A program made the translations under genes and the position numbers. A stretch of 64,000 nt of DNA from Glycomyces tritici. GTDB taxonomy: Bacteria; Actinomycetota; Actinomycetes; Mycobacteriales; Micromonosporaceae. The notes under the pieces are model-generated. The model did no database searches, was not told where the DNA came from, and saw nothing but the letters and a program-made list of their open reading frames with translations. The first letter of the stretch is position 1, and the number at the start of each line of letters is the position of its first letter. Shown here one piece after another: positions 46,873 to 56,494 of this stretch. The stretch lies in contig NZ_JAUEMJ010000002.1 of assembly GCF_030403505.1 (NCBI RefSeq), positions 712,786 through 776,785 of the forward strand, read 5' to 3'.

Positions 46873-47388
46873 GTGCGTATCGCTCGTATCCGCGCTTTGA
46901 CGGTCCTATGCGCATTGGCACTGATCGCGGGCCTGGTCACGGTCTGGGCCATACGCAACGACTCGCAGACCTCCGCGAGCGGCGACTGCCCGCCCGGCGC
47001 GGTCGAGATCAAGACCGCCCCGATCCCCAAGCCCGAGGAGATCGAGCTGGTCGTCCTCAACGGCACCGACCGGGACGGCCTGGCCGAGCAGGCCGCCGCG
47101 CAGCTGGAGGACCGCGGGTTCATCGTCACCGAGACGGGTGACGCGGACGAGGACTACGACGGCACCGCGCTGGTGTACTACGGCCCCGACCAGTACGCGG
47201 CCGGCGTCCACGCCCACGCGTACTTCTACCAGGGCCACGACATGTTCGACCTCGACTGGGGCGACAAGCCGATCACCGTCGTCCTCGGCGACGACTTCGC
47301 AGAGGTACGCTCGGCTTCCGACGCGCGGCAGTCCTTCGCACAGGGCGGCATCGGCGAGGCGCCGGAAGGCACCTGCACGGTAGAATAG
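46873..47388 (+). CDS. LytR C-terminal domain protein
   Basis: The 171-residue protein has one N-terminal membrane helix (RALTVLCALALIAGLVTVW) and a LytR_C domain with LVVLNGTDRDGLAEQAAAQL and VYYGPDQYAAG. The GTG at 46873 has GGGAGG 7 nt upstream, which favours it over the GTG at 46828. It is probably a cell-envelope protein. It is paired with divergent DUF4193 and precedes the primary sigma factor. Confidence 0.85.
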   Translation: MRIARIRALTVLCALALIAGLVTVWAIRNDSQTSASGDCPPGAVEIKTAPIPKPEEIELVVLNGTDRDGLAEQAAAQLEDRGFIVTETGDADEDYDGTALVYYGPDQYAAGVHAHAYFYQGHDMFDLDWGDKPITVVLGDDFAEVRSASDARQSFAQGGIGEAPEGTCTVE

Positions 47389-47488
47389 AGCGCCGTCACA
47401 CCCCACGTGCTGCGACACATTGACACTGAAAATGCGGAAACACAGCTCGAAACGGCACCACGGACGGGCCGCAGGCGATTTTCGGCGC

Positions 47489-47494
47489 TACAAT
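47489..47494 (+). promoter_or_regulatory. Putative sigma-factor gene -10
   Basis: TACAAT, a near-consensus -10, predicts a start near 47501 and a leader of about 105 nt before sigA. No matching -35 is seen. Confidence 0.4.
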
Positions 47495-47604
47495 TCACGC
47501 CTGCCCGGTCGTTGTGCCGACCTGGGCTGCCGACCCAATATCCAACGCTCACCCGCTATGGAGCCCGGCTGCGCCGTGCCCGCCATTGCCTCGGAAGGTT
47601 GCTC

Positions 47605-49191
47605 GTGACTGACGCACGTCCCACCGGCACAGACGTCAATTCCCTGACCGACTCGTTGCTCGCTCTGGCCCGAGAGAGCAACGGGCAGCTGACGTCCGCG
47701 ACGGTCGCCCAGGTTCTGGAGTCGGTGCAGGCCTCCCCCGCCGAGGGCAAGAAGGTGCTCCGCGCCCTGGCCGAGGCCGAGGTCACCGTGGTCGTGGACG
47801 GTTCCGCCTCCACGCGCAAGCGCGTCCCCGCCGCCCGCACCGCCACCTCCTCCCGGACCACCACCGCGAAGGCCGCCAAGAAGACCACGGTGAAGAAGAC
47901 CGCGGTCAAGAAGGCCGCCGCCGCCCCTGCCGAAGAGGCGGGCGAGGAGTCCCCGGTCAAGAAGGCCGCCAAGAAGACCGCTAAGAAGGCCGTCGCGAAG
48001 AAGGCGACGAAGAAGGTCGCGGCGAAGAAGCCCGTCGACGGCGAGGAGCCCGACGAGGCCGACCTCGCCGCCGCCGACGAGGACGCGCTCGCCGAAGCCG
48101 CCGCCGCCGCACCCGCCAAGAAGGCGACCCGCAAGAAGGCGGCCAAGAAGGCCGCCACCCGCGGAAAGTCCAAGAAGGACGGCGAAGACGACGAAGAGGG
48201 CGACGACTTCGAGTGGGACGAGGAGGACTCGGAGGCGCTCAAGCAGGCCCGCAAGGACGCCGAGATGACCGCCTCGGCCGACTCGGTCCGCGCCTACCTC
48301 AAGCAGATCGGCAAGGTGCCGCTCCTCAACGCGGCCCAGGAGGTCGAGCTCGCCAAGCGCATCGAGGCCGGCCTGTACGCCGTCGAGCGCCTCAAGCTGC
48401 TCCGCGAGGCCGGCGAGGAGATCCCCACGCAGATGCGCCGGGACCTCGAGTGGATCGTCCGCGACGGCGACCGCGCCAAGGACCACCTCCTCGAGGCGAA
48501 CCTCCGCCTCGTCGTCTCCCTCGCCAAGCGCTACACCGGCCGCGGCATGGCGTTCCTGGACCTGATCCAGGAGGGCAACCTCGGTCTCATCCGCGCCGTC
48601 GAGAAGTTCGACTACACCAAGGGCTACAAGTTCTCCACGTACGCCACCTGGTGGATCCGGCAGGCGATCACCCGGGCCATGGCCGACCAGGCGCGGACCA
48701 TCCGCATACCGGTCCACATGGTCGAGGTCATCAACAAGCTCGGCCGCATACAGCGTGAGCTGCTCCAGGACCTGGGCCGCGAGCCCAGCCCGGACGAACT
48801 CGCCAAGGAGATGGACATCTCCCCGGAGAAGGTCCTCGAGATCCAGCAGTACGCGCGCGAGCCCATCAGCCTCGACCAGACCATCGGCGACGAGGGCGAC
48901 AGCCAGCTCGGCGACTTCATCGAGGACTCCGAGGCCATCGTGGCCGTCGACGCGGTCTCCTTCTCGCTCCTCCAGGGCCAGCTCCAGCAGGTGCTGCAGA
49001 CCCTCTCCGAGCGCGAGGCGGGCGTCGTCCGGCTCCGGTTCGGCCTCACCGACGGCCAGCCGCGCACCCTCGACGAGATCGGCCAGGTCTACGGGGTCAC
49101 CCGTGAGCGCATCCGCCAGATCGAGTCGAAGACCATGTCGAAGCTGCGGCACCCGTCGCGTTCACAGGTCCTTCGCGACTACCTCGACTAG
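47605..49191 (+). CDS. sigA: Primary RNA polymerase sigma factor (HrdB/SigA)
   Basis: The 528-residue protein has a long N-terminal region rich in Lys/Ala (repeats of KKAAKK type, about 85-215) typical of actinobacterial principal sigma factors. Region 1.2 is [16 protein letters not shown], regions 2.3-2.4 contain [16 protein letters not shown], and region 4.2 is [20 protein letters not shown]. The GTG at 47605 is chosen for GGAAGG at 7 nt; longer readings lack family similarity. It directs housekeeping transcription. Confidence 0.94.
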   Translation: MTDARPTGTDVNSLTDSLLALARESNGQLTSATVAQVLESVQASPAEGKKVLRALAEAEVTVVVDGSASTRKRVPAARTATSSRTTTAKAAKKTTVKKTAVKKAAAAPAEEAGEESPVKKAAKKTAKKAVAKKATKKVAAKKPVDGEEPDEADLAAADEDALAEAAAAAPAKKATRKKAAKKAATRGKSKKDGEDDEEGDDFEWDEEDSEALKQARKDAEMTASADSVRAYLKQIGKVPLLNAAQEVELAKRIEAGLYAVERLKLLREAGEEIPTQMRRDLEWIVRDGDRAKDHLLEANLRLVVSLAKRYTGRGMAFLDLIQEGNLGLIRAVEKFDYTKGYKFSTYATWWIRQAITRAMADQARTIRIPVHMVEVINKLGRIQRELLQDLGREPSPDELAKEMDISPEKVLEIQQYAREPISLDQTIGDEGDSQLGDFIEDSEAIVAVDAVSFSLLQGQLQQVLQTLSEREAGVVRLRFGLTDGQPRTLDEIGQVYGVTRERIRQIESKTMSKLRHPSRSQVLRDYLD

Positions 49192-49502
49192 GCCTGAACC
49201 GCGGTCATTTCGCTCCCGGCGTAATGGAACTCGACGACACGGCACGGCTGCGAGCTGCGGTGTATCACCCGATCGGGTGGGTACCTTACTCTCGTGCCGG
49301 GTTGTCGATCGCCGTTCCGTGGGCTACGGTGTGGAACAACCATCGGACCGGCGGCACCGAGTGAGCCCAGTCTCAGTCGGGAACTGTCGGGAAGAGGGAG
49401 TACAGTGCAGGCGTTGAACGGAACGAGCCGGTCAACAGGCCGACTATAGAGATGCATTGCTGTGCAAGTGCACAGCGAACCGAACGCAGCGGAGGACCTG
49501 GT
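49192..49502. promoter_or_regulatory. Intergenic region with palindrome before DUF7455 gene
   Basis: TATAGA (49445-49450) is a likely -10 for the next gene. The perfect palindrome GCTGTGCA-AG-TGCACAGC (49459-49476) lies at the predicted transcription start. Nothing else clear is seen in this 311-bp gap. Confidence 0.4.
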
Positions 49503-49742
49503 ATGACATCCACCCTGACGCCCCCGCCCCAGACGGAGGAACGTCCGATCGCGGGCGAGCGCTGCGATCGGTGTAGCGCCGCGGCAAAGCTTCGTGTGAC
49601 CCTGGCCGAAGGCGGCGACCTCGTCTTCTGCGGCCACCACGCGAACCAGTTCGCCGAGAAGCTCGTGCCGATCGCCATCGACTTCACCGCCGACCCCGAA
49701 TTCGAGTGGCGCGGCACCGACCTCATGGCCTCGCAGAACTAG
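49503..49742 (+). CDS. DUF7455 small zinc-binding-like protein
   Basis: The 79-residue protein has CDRCSAAAKLRV followed by LVFCGHHANQFAEKL, a Cys3His-type potential zinc site, and ends with a conserved acidic region. The ATG has GGAGG 7-8 nt upstream. Function is unknown. It lies between sigA and the helicase, a position conserved in actinomycetes. Confidence 0.85.
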   Translation: MTSTLTPPPQTEERPIAGERCDRCSAAAKLRVTLAEGGDLVFCGHHANQFAEKLVPIAIDFTADPEFEWRGTDLMASQN

Positions 49743-49760
49743 CGCACACAGGCTTGAGAC

Positions 49761-49788
49761 GGGCCCGAGCGGCATGCCGCTCGGGCCC
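49761..49788 (+). terminator. DUF7455 terminator
   Basis: A perfect 28-nt palindrome with GGGCCCGAGCGGC arms lies 18 bp after the DUF7455 stop. Confidence 0.75.
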
Positions 49789-49824
49789 CGATTCGTTTCG
49801 AAACCATTGAATATCAAGACGAGC

Positions 49825-49852
49825 AATGGGACCGCCCGCGGGCGGTCCCATT
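49825..49852 (-). terminator. Helicase terminator
   Basis: A perfect 28-nt palindrome (AATGGGACCGCCCG and its complement) lies 26 bp past the helicase stop on the minus strand; it differs from the neighbouring hairpin, giving each convergent gene its own terminator. Confidence 0.75.
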
Positions 49853-49878
49853 CGCATTGCCGTATTCGGCAACGCTGC

Positions 49879-51591
49879 CTACAGCGAGCGGATCACCGCG
49901 ATCCGCTCCTCCAGCTGCTCGATCGTCGCCTGCGCGCTCGGCGGCCCGCCGCACTTGGACCGCAGCATCGCGTGGATCTTGCCGTGCGGCTCGTTCGTCG
50001 CGAACGAACGCGCCCCCACCAGCGCGTTCAACTGCTTGCGCAGCTTCAACCGCTTCTGCGCGTTGGTCATCGCGGGCTCGGCCGCCGGCCGCTCCACGGT
50101 CTCGGTGCGGGTCCCCGACTTCTGCTTCGCCATCTGCTCGCGCTGGCGCTTCTGCAGCAGCAGGTGCACCTGCTCCTGGGTCAGCAGCCCCGGCAGGCCC
50201 AGGTACTCCTGCTCCTCGGCGCTCCCGGCCTCCACGGGCAGGCCGAACGAGCCGCCGTCGAAGATGACCTGGTCGAGCTCCGCGTTCGACTCGAGGGTCT
50301 CGCGCTGGCCGCCGAGTTCGGTGCCCTCGTTGAGGACCCGCTGCGCCTGCTCCAAGAGCAGCTCGGGGTCCTCGTCCTGCGACTTGGGCTTGATGACGTG
50401 GTCGCGGTCGGCCTCGAGGTTCTCCGCGAGGCTCAGCAGCGGGATCACGCTCGGCAGGAACACCGAGGCGGTCTCGCCGGGGCGGCGCGAACGCACGAAG
50501 CGGCCGATGGCCTGCGCGAAGTACAGCGGCGTGTGCGCGTTCGTGGCGTAGACCCCGACCGCCAGGCGCGGGATGTCCACGCCCTCGGAGACCATGCGGA
50601 CGGCCACGAGCCATTCCTCATTGGAGTCCGCGAACTTGGCGATCTTGTCCGATGAGCCCGCGTCGTCCGAGAGGACGATCGCGGCGCTCTTGCCGGTGAC
50701 GCGCTTGAGGATGCCCGCGTAGGCGCGGGCGCTGTTCTGGTCCGAGGCGATGATGAGCCCGCCCGCGTCGGGGATGCCCGCCGCGCGCAGCGACGAGAGC
50801 CGCCGGTCGGCGGCCCTGATGACCTGCTTGATCCACTCCCCTTCGGGGTCGAGCGCGGTGCGCCAGGCCTGGCTCGTGAGGTCCTTCGTGAGCGGCTGCC
50901 CGAGCCGCACCGCCAGCTCGTCCCCCGCGCTGGTGCGCCACTTCGCCTGGCCGGAGTAGGCCATGAACATGACCGGGCGCACGACGCCGTCGGCGAGCGC
51001 GTCCCGGTAGCCGTAGAGCGCGTCGGCCCGCGAGCGCTTGACGCCGTCGGCCTCCTCGTCGTACTCGACGAAGGGGATCGGGTTGTCGTCGCTGCGGAAC
51101 GGGGTGCCGGTGAGGCACAGGCGGCGCTCGGCCTCGTCGAAGGCGGTCTGGACGCCCTCGCCCCAGGTGCGGGCGTCGCCGGCGTGGTGGATCTCGTCGA
51201 GGATGACGAGGGTGCGGCGCGCGAGCGTGCGGCGGCGGTGGACGGCGGGGTCGGCGCCGATCTGCGCGTAGGTGACGACGACACCGTGGAAATCGGCGGC
51301 ACTGTGGACGGACGAGTTACGGAAGGCCGGGTCGAGCTGGATGCCGAACCGGGCCGCGGCCCCGGCCCACTGGGCCTTGAGGTGCTCGGTGGGGGCGACC
51401 ACGGTGACCGTGTCGACGGTGCCGTCGGCGAGCAGGTCGTAGGCGATGCGCAGGGCGAACGTGGTCTTGCCGGCCCCGGGCGTAGCTACGGCGAGGAAGT
51501 CCCGCGATTGACCCCGGTGGTAGGCGACCATGGCCTTGCGCTGCCAGACCCGAAGCGAGGGAAGCATTTCGGGTGGGGCGGCCGGGATCAT
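49879..51591 (-). CDS. DEAD/DEAH-box helicase (SSL2/XPB-like)
   Basis: The 570-residue superfamily 2 helicase has Walker A ATPGAGKTT (about 36-44), DEIHH (about 132) in place of DEAH, TGTPFRSDD as motif III, and motif VI QAIGRFVRSRRPG. Motif V region reads VRMVSEGVDIPRL. The C-terminal part is basic. DNA or RNA preference is unknown; the actinobacterial relative beside sigA is uncharacterised to my knowledge. It is convergent with DUF7455. Confidence 0.88.
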   Translation of the reverse strand: MIPAAPPEMLPSLRVWQRKAMVAYHRGQSRDFLAVATPGAGKTTFALRIAYDLLADGTVDTVTVVAPTEHLKAQWAGAAARFGIQLDPAFRNSSVHSAADFHGVVVTYAQIGADPAVHRRRTLARRTLVILDEIHHAGDARTWGEGVQTAFDEAERRLCLTGTPFRSDDNPIPFVEYDEEADGVKRSRADALYGYRDALADGVVRPVMFMAYSGQAKWRTSAGDELAVRLGQPLTKDLTSQAWRTALDPEGEWIKQVIRAADRRLSSLRAAGIPDAGGLIIASDQNSARAYAGILKRVTGKSAAIVLSDDAGSSDKIAKFADSNEEWLVAVRMVSEGVDIPRLAVGVYATNAHTPLYFAQAIGRFVRSRRPGETASVFLPSVIPLLSLAENLEADRDHVIKPKSQDEDPELLLEQAQRVLNEGTELGGQRETLESNAELDQVIFDGGSFGLPVEAGSAEEQEYLGLPGLLTQEQVHLLLQKRQREQMAKQKSGTRTETVERPAAEPAMTNAQKRLKLRKQLNALVGARSFATNEPHGKIHAMLRSKCGGPPSAQATIEQLEERIAVIRSL

Positions 51592-51764
51592 GCGGGCTCC
51601 TCTCGGACGGTGGCGGACCGGGTTGATTTTAGGCCGCGGGGAAAGTCGCGGTGCCCGCTTGCCGACCGCGAATTGGCAAAGTCACGGCGTCCGCCCGCGA
51701 GCCGTGCGACGGGCCGGTCACGGCCGGCCGCGGATCGGCGGCGACGCACTTCCCGGTCGCGCGT

Positions 51765-52187
51765 TCACCGCTCCAGCAGGATCGTGTTGGGGCCGACGTT
51801 GACGCTGCGCACGAGCATCATGGCGCCGAACACGCCGGTCTCGACGCGGGCGCCGAGACCGCGGAGGCGGGCGGCGACGGCCTCGACCAGGGGTTCGGCG
51901 ACCGGGCCGGGGGCGGCGCCGTTCCAGGAGGGGCGCCGGCCCTTTCGCGTGTCGGCGTAGAGGGTGAACTGGCTGACCAGCAGGATCGGCGCGTCCAGAT
52001 CGGACGCCGAGAGCTCGTCCCTCATGATCCGCAGGCTCCAGATCTTCTCGGCGATCCACGCGACCTCCGCGGGACCATCCGTGTGGGTGACGCCGACGAG
52101 GACGAGGAGGCCCTCGCCGATCGCGCCGACGCTCTCGCCGTCGACGGTGACTTCCGCTTCGCTGACGGTCTGCACGACTGCTTTCAT
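51765..52187 (-). CDS. dtd: D-aminoacyl-tRNA deacylase
   Basis: The 140-residue homodimeric editing enzyme removes D-amino acids and glycine mischarged on tRNA. The family motifs [11 protein letters not shown] and, near the C-terminus, [10 protein letters not shown] (the Gly-Pro motif) are present. [13 protein letters not shown] is the standard start. It is divergent from the DUF3099 gene, with 41 bp between starts. Confidence 0.93.
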   Translation of the reverse strand: MKAVVQTVSEAEVTVDGESVGAIGEGLLVLVGVTHTDGPAEVAWIAEKIWSLRIMRDELSASDLDAPILLVSQFTLYADTRKGRRPSWNGAAPGPVAEPLVEAVAARLRGLGARVETGVFGAMMLVRSVNVGPNTILLER

Positions 52188-52228
52188 GCCCCAGATCCTG
52201 CCGCACCGCCCAGGCGTAGGCTCGAAGG

Positions 52229-52552
52229 GTGGCAAGGCGTGAGAAGGCGACCAGCATCACCGATGCGGCGATGTCCCTCGAAGAGGAGCGGCGGTACCGG
52301 ACGATCCGGTACGTCGTGATGATGTCGATCCGGGCGGTGCTGGTGATCGTGCTCGGCATCCTCGTGATGGCCGAAGCGCCGCTGCTGTGGCTCTGGCTGG
52401 CGATCGGCGTGGCCGGGATGGCGCTGCTGCCCTGGCTGGCGGTCCTGCTGGCGAACGACCGCCTGGTGCGCAAGCCGGGCATGTTCACGAAGCACCAGCG
52501 GCGCGCCGAGACCCTCGAACCGCCCGAGCACCGCATGATCGATTCGGAATAA
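52229..52552 (+). CDS. DUF3099 membrane protein
   Basis: The 107-residue protein has two adjacent membrane helices ([20 protein letters not shown] and a second at about 55-75) and a conserved N-terminal [18 protein letters not shown]. It starts with GTG. Function is unknown. Confidence 0.85.
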   Translation: MARREKATSITDAAMSLEEERRYRTIRYVVMMSIRAVLVIVLGILVMAEAPLLWLWLAIGVAGMALLPWLAVLLANDRLVRKPGMFTKHQRRAETLEPPEHRMIDSE

Positions 52553-52643
52553 TCGCCCCGGACACCCTCTGCCGAGTTTGCGGGTCGTCGATTCGTAGAG
52601 CAAGATTGACGGGATCTTGCGCGCTAATGAGGAGTGAGTTGCA

Positions 52644-52925
52644 GTGAGCGAACTTCCCACCACCGGTGGCTCCGACGGAGGAGTCGGCGGCTCCGGCTCG
52701 ACCCTTCTGGAAGAGCAGACGAAGACCAACCCGAACTACGTGTTCGAGGACGGCGACGACGAGCGCTTCTCGCACTACGTGCCGAAGGACAAGCTCATGG
52801 CCGCGATGGTCGACGGCATCCCGGTGAAGGCGCTGTGCGGGAAGATGTGGGTGCCCACCCGCGACCCCGACCGCTTCCCGGTCTGCCAGAACTGCAAGGA
52901 CATCTACGCCAAGATGAAGGGCTGA
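52644..52925 (+). CDS. DUF3039 zinc-site protein
   Basis: The 93-residue protein has ERFSHYVPKDKLMAAMVDG and Cys in VKALCGK and VCQNCKDIY, probably a zinc site. The GTG has GAGGAG upstream. Function is unknown. It belongs to the conserved DUF3099-DUF3039 neighbourhood. Confidence 0.9.
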   Translation: MSELPTTGGSDGGVGGSGSTLLEEQTKTNPNYVFEDGDDERFSHYVPKDKLMAAMVDGIPVKALCGKMWVPTRDPDRFPVCQNCKDIYAKMKG

Positions 52926-52995
52926 GGCTGCAGCGCGGCTCTCACCTTTGCGAAGAACCGCGGTGTGACCGGGCCCTGCCTGCTATAACGCACGG

Positions 52996-53628
52996 GTGGA
53001 GCCTAGTGAATTCGACCCGACCGCGCTGATGCTGGTGGCCGAGCTCGTCGGCACCGCGGTCTTCGCCGCCTCCGGCGCGAGCGCCGCGGTCGGCAAGCGG
53101 CTGGACCTGTTCGGCGTGGTCGTCATCGGCGTCCTCTGCGCCCTCGGCGGCGGCGCGCTCCGCGACGTGCTCATCGACGCGAAGCCGCTGCTGCTCACCG
53201 ACTGGCGCTACCCGCTCGTGGCGCTCGTCGCGTCCCTGTTCGTGTTCTGGTTCCACCCGGCGCTCTCGCGCATGCGCACCACGATGCTCGTGCTCGACGC
53301 CGCCGGGCTGGCGCTGTTCACCGTGGTCGGGACCCAGAAGGGGCTCGATTTCGGTTTCGCCGTCTACGCGGCTTGCATCGTGGGAGTACTCTCCGGAATC
53401 GGCGGGGGCATCCTGCGGGACGTCCTGAGCCAGGAGATCCCGGCGGTGCTCCGCGAGGACTTCTACGCGATGGCCGCGGCGATCGGCGCGGTGATCGTGG
53501 CGGTCGGGGCCCGGTGGGAGTCCATGATCGGGCACTGGACGCTCGCGCTGACGGCCATCGCGGTCATCTTCGTTGTACGCCTCGTGGCCATCAGGTATCG
53601 CTGGGAAGCACCGAAACCGAAAATCTGA
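52996..53628 (+). CDS. TRIC-type cation channel / YicG family membrane protein
   Basis: The 210-residue protein has seven helices in two inverted-like repeats, each with a Gly-rich loop: [11 protein letters not shown] and [13 protein letters not shown], the paired GGG-x-RD signatures of this family (formerly UPF0126). It probably conducts cations or small amino acids. It starts with GTG. Confidence 0.9.
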   Translation: MEPSEFDPTALMLVAELVGTAVFAASGASAAVGKRLDLFGVVVIGVLCALGGGALRDVLIDAKPLLLTDWRYPLVALVASLFVFWFHPALSRMRTTMLVLDAAGLALFTVVGTQKGLDFGFAVYAACIVGVLSGIGGGILRDVLSQEIPAVLREDFYAMAAAIGAVIVAVGARWESMIGHWTLALTAIAVIFVVRLVAIRYRWEAPKPKI

Positions 53629-53776
53629 TCGTGTCTCCCGGGTTCGTGCCACCCTTCTCCCCGGGGGATCTGAATCGTCGAAATCCGCTGCAAGCTGGTA
53701 CTCCGAAGCCCGGTGCCCACCGGGTATGGCGCGGATCAACCCACGCGCCGAGGGTCTGCAGCGAAAGGCGAATTCG

Positions 53777-54745
53777 ATGGCACCTGTCGACAGCATCCGC
53801 CAGCGTCCGGCGAGGCGACCGGCGCAGCGCGCGACCGAATACTCCGGCGACCCCGTTCGCGCCTATCTGAACGGCATCGGCAAGCACCGGCTGCTCACCG
53901 CCTCCGAAGAGGTCGAGTGCGCCAAGGCGATCGAGGCCGGCCTCATGGCCGAGTGCCGCATCAGCGAGGTCACCGACCCCGACTACCGCTCGGACCTTGC
54001 CCGCATCGCGGCCGAGGGCCGCGCGGCCAAGCAGCGCATGCTCGAGTCGAACCTGCGCCTCGTGGTCTCCGTCGCCAAGCGCTACTCCGGCGCCGGGCTG
54101 AGCCTGCTCGACCTCATCCAGGAGGGCAACCTCGGCCTCATCCGCGCCGTCGAGAAGTTCGACTACCAGAAGGGCTACAAGTTCTCCACGTACGCCACCT
54201 GGTGGATCCGGCAGGCGATCAACCGGGCCGTCACCGACCAGTCCCGCACGATCCGCGTCCCCGCGCACACCGTGGACCAGATCAAGCGGATGAACCGGGT
54301 CCGCCAGGACCTCATGGTCGAGCTGGGCCGCGAGCCCCGCTACGAGGAGATCGCCGCGGAGCTGGAGGTCACCCCGGGCAAGGTCCTCGAGCTCATGTCC
54401 TACGACCGCGAGCCGGTCAGCCTCGACCAGACCGTGGGCGAGGACGACTCGACCGCGCTGGGCGACCTCGTGGCGCACCTGCCCCGCGAGCGCGGCAGCG
54501 ACGACGCCGTGTCCTACGCGCTCCTGCGCCGCCACATCGCGAACGTGCTGGCCTCGCTGCCCGAGCGGGAACAAACCGTGCTGCGGCTGCGTTTCGGCAT
54601 TGACGACGGCCGTCAGCGCACCCTCGAAGAGGTCTCCGCGGACTTCGGACTCTCGCGCGAGCGGGTCCGCCAGATCGAGAAGAACGCGCTGCACCGCCTG
54701 CGCCAGCCCGACTACGCCGGGCGCCTCGCCGAGTATGTGGCGTGA
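53777..54745 (+). CDS. sigB: Group 2 sigma factor (SigB)
   Basis: The 322-residue protein contains region 1.2 ([20 protein letters not shown]), [16 protein letters not shown] and region 4.2 [17 protein letters not shown]. It lacks the long Lys/Ala N-terminus of SigA and matches the mycobacterial SigB length of about 320. The ATG follows GAAAGG. It is adjacent to dtxR, the sigB-dtxR/ideR pairing of mycobacteria and corynebacteria. It is likely a stress or stationary-phase sigma factor. Confidence 0.92.
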   Translation: MAPVDSIRQRPARRPAQRATEYSGDPVRAYLNGIGKHRLLTASEEVECAKAIEAGLMAECRISEVTDPDYRSDLARIAAEGRAAKQRMLESNLRLVVSVAKRYSGAGLSLLDLIQEGNLGLIRAVEKFDYQKGYKFSTYATWWIRQAINRAVTDQSRTIRVPAHTVDQIKRMNRVRQDLMVELGREPRYEEIAAELEVTPGKVLELMSYDREPVSLDQTVGEDDSTALGDLVAHLPRERGSDDAVSYALLRRHIANVLASLPEREQTVLRLRFGIDDGRQRTLEEVSADFGLSRERVRQIEKNALHRLRQPDYAGRLAEYVA

Positions 54746-54925
54746 TCGACCTTCACGGCCCGGATCTCCGTGCCGCTTTGGGGTGTGAGCGCCCTGTACG
54801 TCCGGATGGCTGATGGGCGGAGCGTCCTTCACGACGTATACCATTGGTGGTGACAGGGGGTCTGGCGGCTACTCGACCCACCCCGCTCGGTGCCCTGCGG
54901 GCGGACAAAGTGAAGGAACGAAGCT

Positions 54926-55612
54926 GTGACCACGGACCTCGTCGACACCACTGAGATGTACCTGCGCACGATCCTCGAACTCGAGGAGGAAGGCGTCCCG
55001 GCCCTGCGCGCCCGGATCGCCGAGCGCCTGGAGCAGAGCGGCCCGACGGTCTCGCAGACCGTGGGCCGGATGCAGCGCCACGGCCTGCTCAACGTCAAGA
55101 GCGACCGGCACCTGGAGCTCACCGAGGAAGGCCGCCGGCAGGCGGTCGCGGTGATGCGCAAGCACCGGCTCGCCGAGCGCCTCCTGGTCGACGTCATCGG
55201 CATGTCCTACGTGGAGGCCCACGACGAGGCCTGCAAGTGGGAGCACGTCATGAGCGACTCGGTGGAGAAGCGCGTGTACGAGCTGCTCGAGCACCCCACC
55301 CGCTCGCCGTACGGCAACATGATCCCCGGGCTCAGCGAGCTCGACGCCTCGGCCGTGGCCGAAGGCCGCGAGGTCGACGAGCGCCCGCTGAGCGTCGTGT
55401 CCCCCGGTTCCAAGGTGCGCGTGACGCGCCTGTGCGAATCGGCCCAGACCCACCCCGAGCTGCTCGCGTCCCTGCACGAGGCGGGCGTGGACCCCGGCGC
55501 CGAGGTCGCGATCGACCGCCTCGACGGCGAGGTCGCGGTGACCTCCGGCACGGACACGATCCGGCTCTCGACCGACGACGCGGCGAAGATCTTCGCCACC
55601 CCCGCCGAGTAG
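54926..55612 (+). CDS. dtxR: DtxR/IdeR family iron-dependent repressor
   Basis: The 228-residue regulator has an N-terminal winged helix with a recognition region SGPTVSQTVGRMQRHGLL. Metal ligands correspond to Met11, His80, Glu84, His99, Cys103, Glu106 and His107 (CKWEHV), all present. A C-terminal SH3-like domain (about 150-225) follows. It starts with GTG after AAGGAACG. With iron bound it would repress siderophore and iron-uptake genes. It follows sigB by 180 bp. Confidence 0.93.
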   Translation: MTTDLVDTTEMYLRTILELEEEGVPALRARIAERLEQSGPTVSQTVGRMQRHGLLNVKSDRHLELTEEGRRQAVAVMRKHRLAERLLVDVIGMSYVEAHDEACKWEHVMSDSVEKRVYELLEHPTRSPYGNMIPGLSELDASAVAEGREVDERPLSVVSPGSKVRVTRLCESAQTHPELLASLHEAGVDPGAEVAIDRLDGEVAVTSGTDTIRLSTDDAAKIFATPAE

Positions 55613-55660
55613 TTCACCACCGAGGCGCTTGCGCGCCTTGGAAGTCCACGCTTCCGTGTC

Positions 55661-55690
55661 TTGACCCCGGTACCTACCGGGGAGTAAGCT
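55661..55690 (+). promoter_or_regulatory. Promoter downstream of dtxR
   Basis: TTGACC and TAAGCT are spaced 18 bp. The spacer region holds the perfect palindrome CCCCGGTA-CC-TACCGGGG (55665-55682). A LacI-like dyad TTGCAAACGTTTCCAA lies at 55701-55716. Confidence 0.5.
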
Positions 55691-55696
55691 CAGCAA

Positions 55697-55813
55697 AGCG
55701 TTGCAAACGTTTCCAATTCATCCCACATCAGGGCTGACCACTGGGGACGCCTGCACCCGAGGACTGCACTCCGCACCTGAGCGCCCTCCTTGCTCCCCCG
55801 GCGAGGAGGGCGC
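55697..55813 (+). ncRNA. Candidate small RNA downstream of dtxR
   Basis: A transcript from the promoter at 55661-55690 to the hairpin at 55781-55813 would be about 117 nt and holds no convincing reading frame. TCAGG/CCTGA could close an internal stem of about 50 nt, and the terminal hairpin loop contains five consecutive Cs. It is not a match I can confirm to a known family; the C-rich loop makes 6C RNA one to test. Confidence 0.4.
55781..55813 (+). terminator. Terminator of dtxR-downstream transcript
   Basis: GCGCCCTCCT/AGGAGGGCGC (10 bp, perfect) with a 13-nt C-rich loop. Confidence 0.65.
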
Positions 55814-55830
55814 TCACTAAGCGGCGCAAA

Positions 55831-55866
55831 GCGAAGGCCGCCCGGAACACTCCGGGCGGCCTTCGC
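55831..55866 (-). terminator. Lipoprotein operon terminator
   Basis: A perfect 16-bp stem GCGAAGGCCGCCCGGA/TCCGGGCGGCCTTCGC with an ACAC loop lies 14 bp past the minus-strand lipoprotein stop. Confidence 0.75.
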
Positions 55867-55879
55867 TGCGTCTGCGGCG

Positions 55880-56494
55880 CTAGCCGGCTTCGGCGTGCGC
55901 GGCGGCGATGCCCTTGGCCAGTTCGGTGAAGCCGCCGACGAGCTCGTTCACGACGGCCGGGTCGGTCTCCACCGGTGTCGTGTAGCGCATCTCGAAGATC
56001 GTGCCGCCCTCGTACCAGCCCATCTCCAGGGCCGGGCCCGCGCCCGTGTCCTCGGTGTGGACGATCCAGTAGGCGGCCTCGCCGAGCCCGTCGACCTCCT
56101 CGGTGCCGTCGGCGAGCTCCTCCTCGTAGACCTCGACCTTCGCCTCGGTGCCGATGACGAACAGCGTCAGGTCCGGGTAGGCGGCCTCGCCGGTCTGGAC
56201 GGCGCAGGTGAGCTGGGCCGGCGCCTCCTCGCCCTCGGCGAGCTCGCCGGGCCCGCCCGAGGCGAAGCGGAAGTCCTCGCCGGTCACGGAGTTCAGGGTC
56301 GCGGAGTCGATGAGCGGGCAGGCGCCCGCGGCGTCGGCCAGGTCCAGCTCGACCGGCTCGGTCGGGGCTGCGGCCTCGCTCGAGGAGTTCGCGGCGGAAC
56401 CCTCGGGCTCCTCGCCCGAGGGCGAGCCGTCGTCACTGCAGGCGGCCAGCGCCAAGAGGAACGCGGCGGGGATCGCGATCAGCGCGCGCTTCAT
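55880..56494 (-). CDS. Lipoprotein, DUF3558-like
   Basis: The 204-residue protein has a lipobox LALAAC (Cys19) and an acidic Ser/Glu linker. The domain contains ACPLIDSATLNSVTGEDF and LTCAVQTG, a two-Cys pattern like DUF3558 actinobacterial lipoproteins. The ATG overlaps the rhodanese stop (ATGA). Function is unknown. Confidence 0.8.
   Translation of the reverse strand: MKRALIAIPAAFLLALAACSDDGSPSGEEPEGSAANSSSEAAAPTEPVELDLADAAGACPLIDSATLNSVTGEDFRFASGGPGELAEGEEAPAQLTCAVQTGEAAYPDLTLFVIGTEAKVEVYEEELADGTEEVDGLGEAAYWIVHTEDTGAGPALEMGWYEGGTIFEMRYTTPVETDPAVVNELVGGFTELAKGIAAAHAEAG

Noticed and set aside
47420..47425. TTGACA between the LytR_C gene and sigA as a promoter
   Set aside because: No -10-like sequence at 16-19 bp.
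47420..47608. 62-residue frame ahead of sigA
   Set aside because: No ribosome site, Arg-rich shadow composition, and overlaps the sigA leader.
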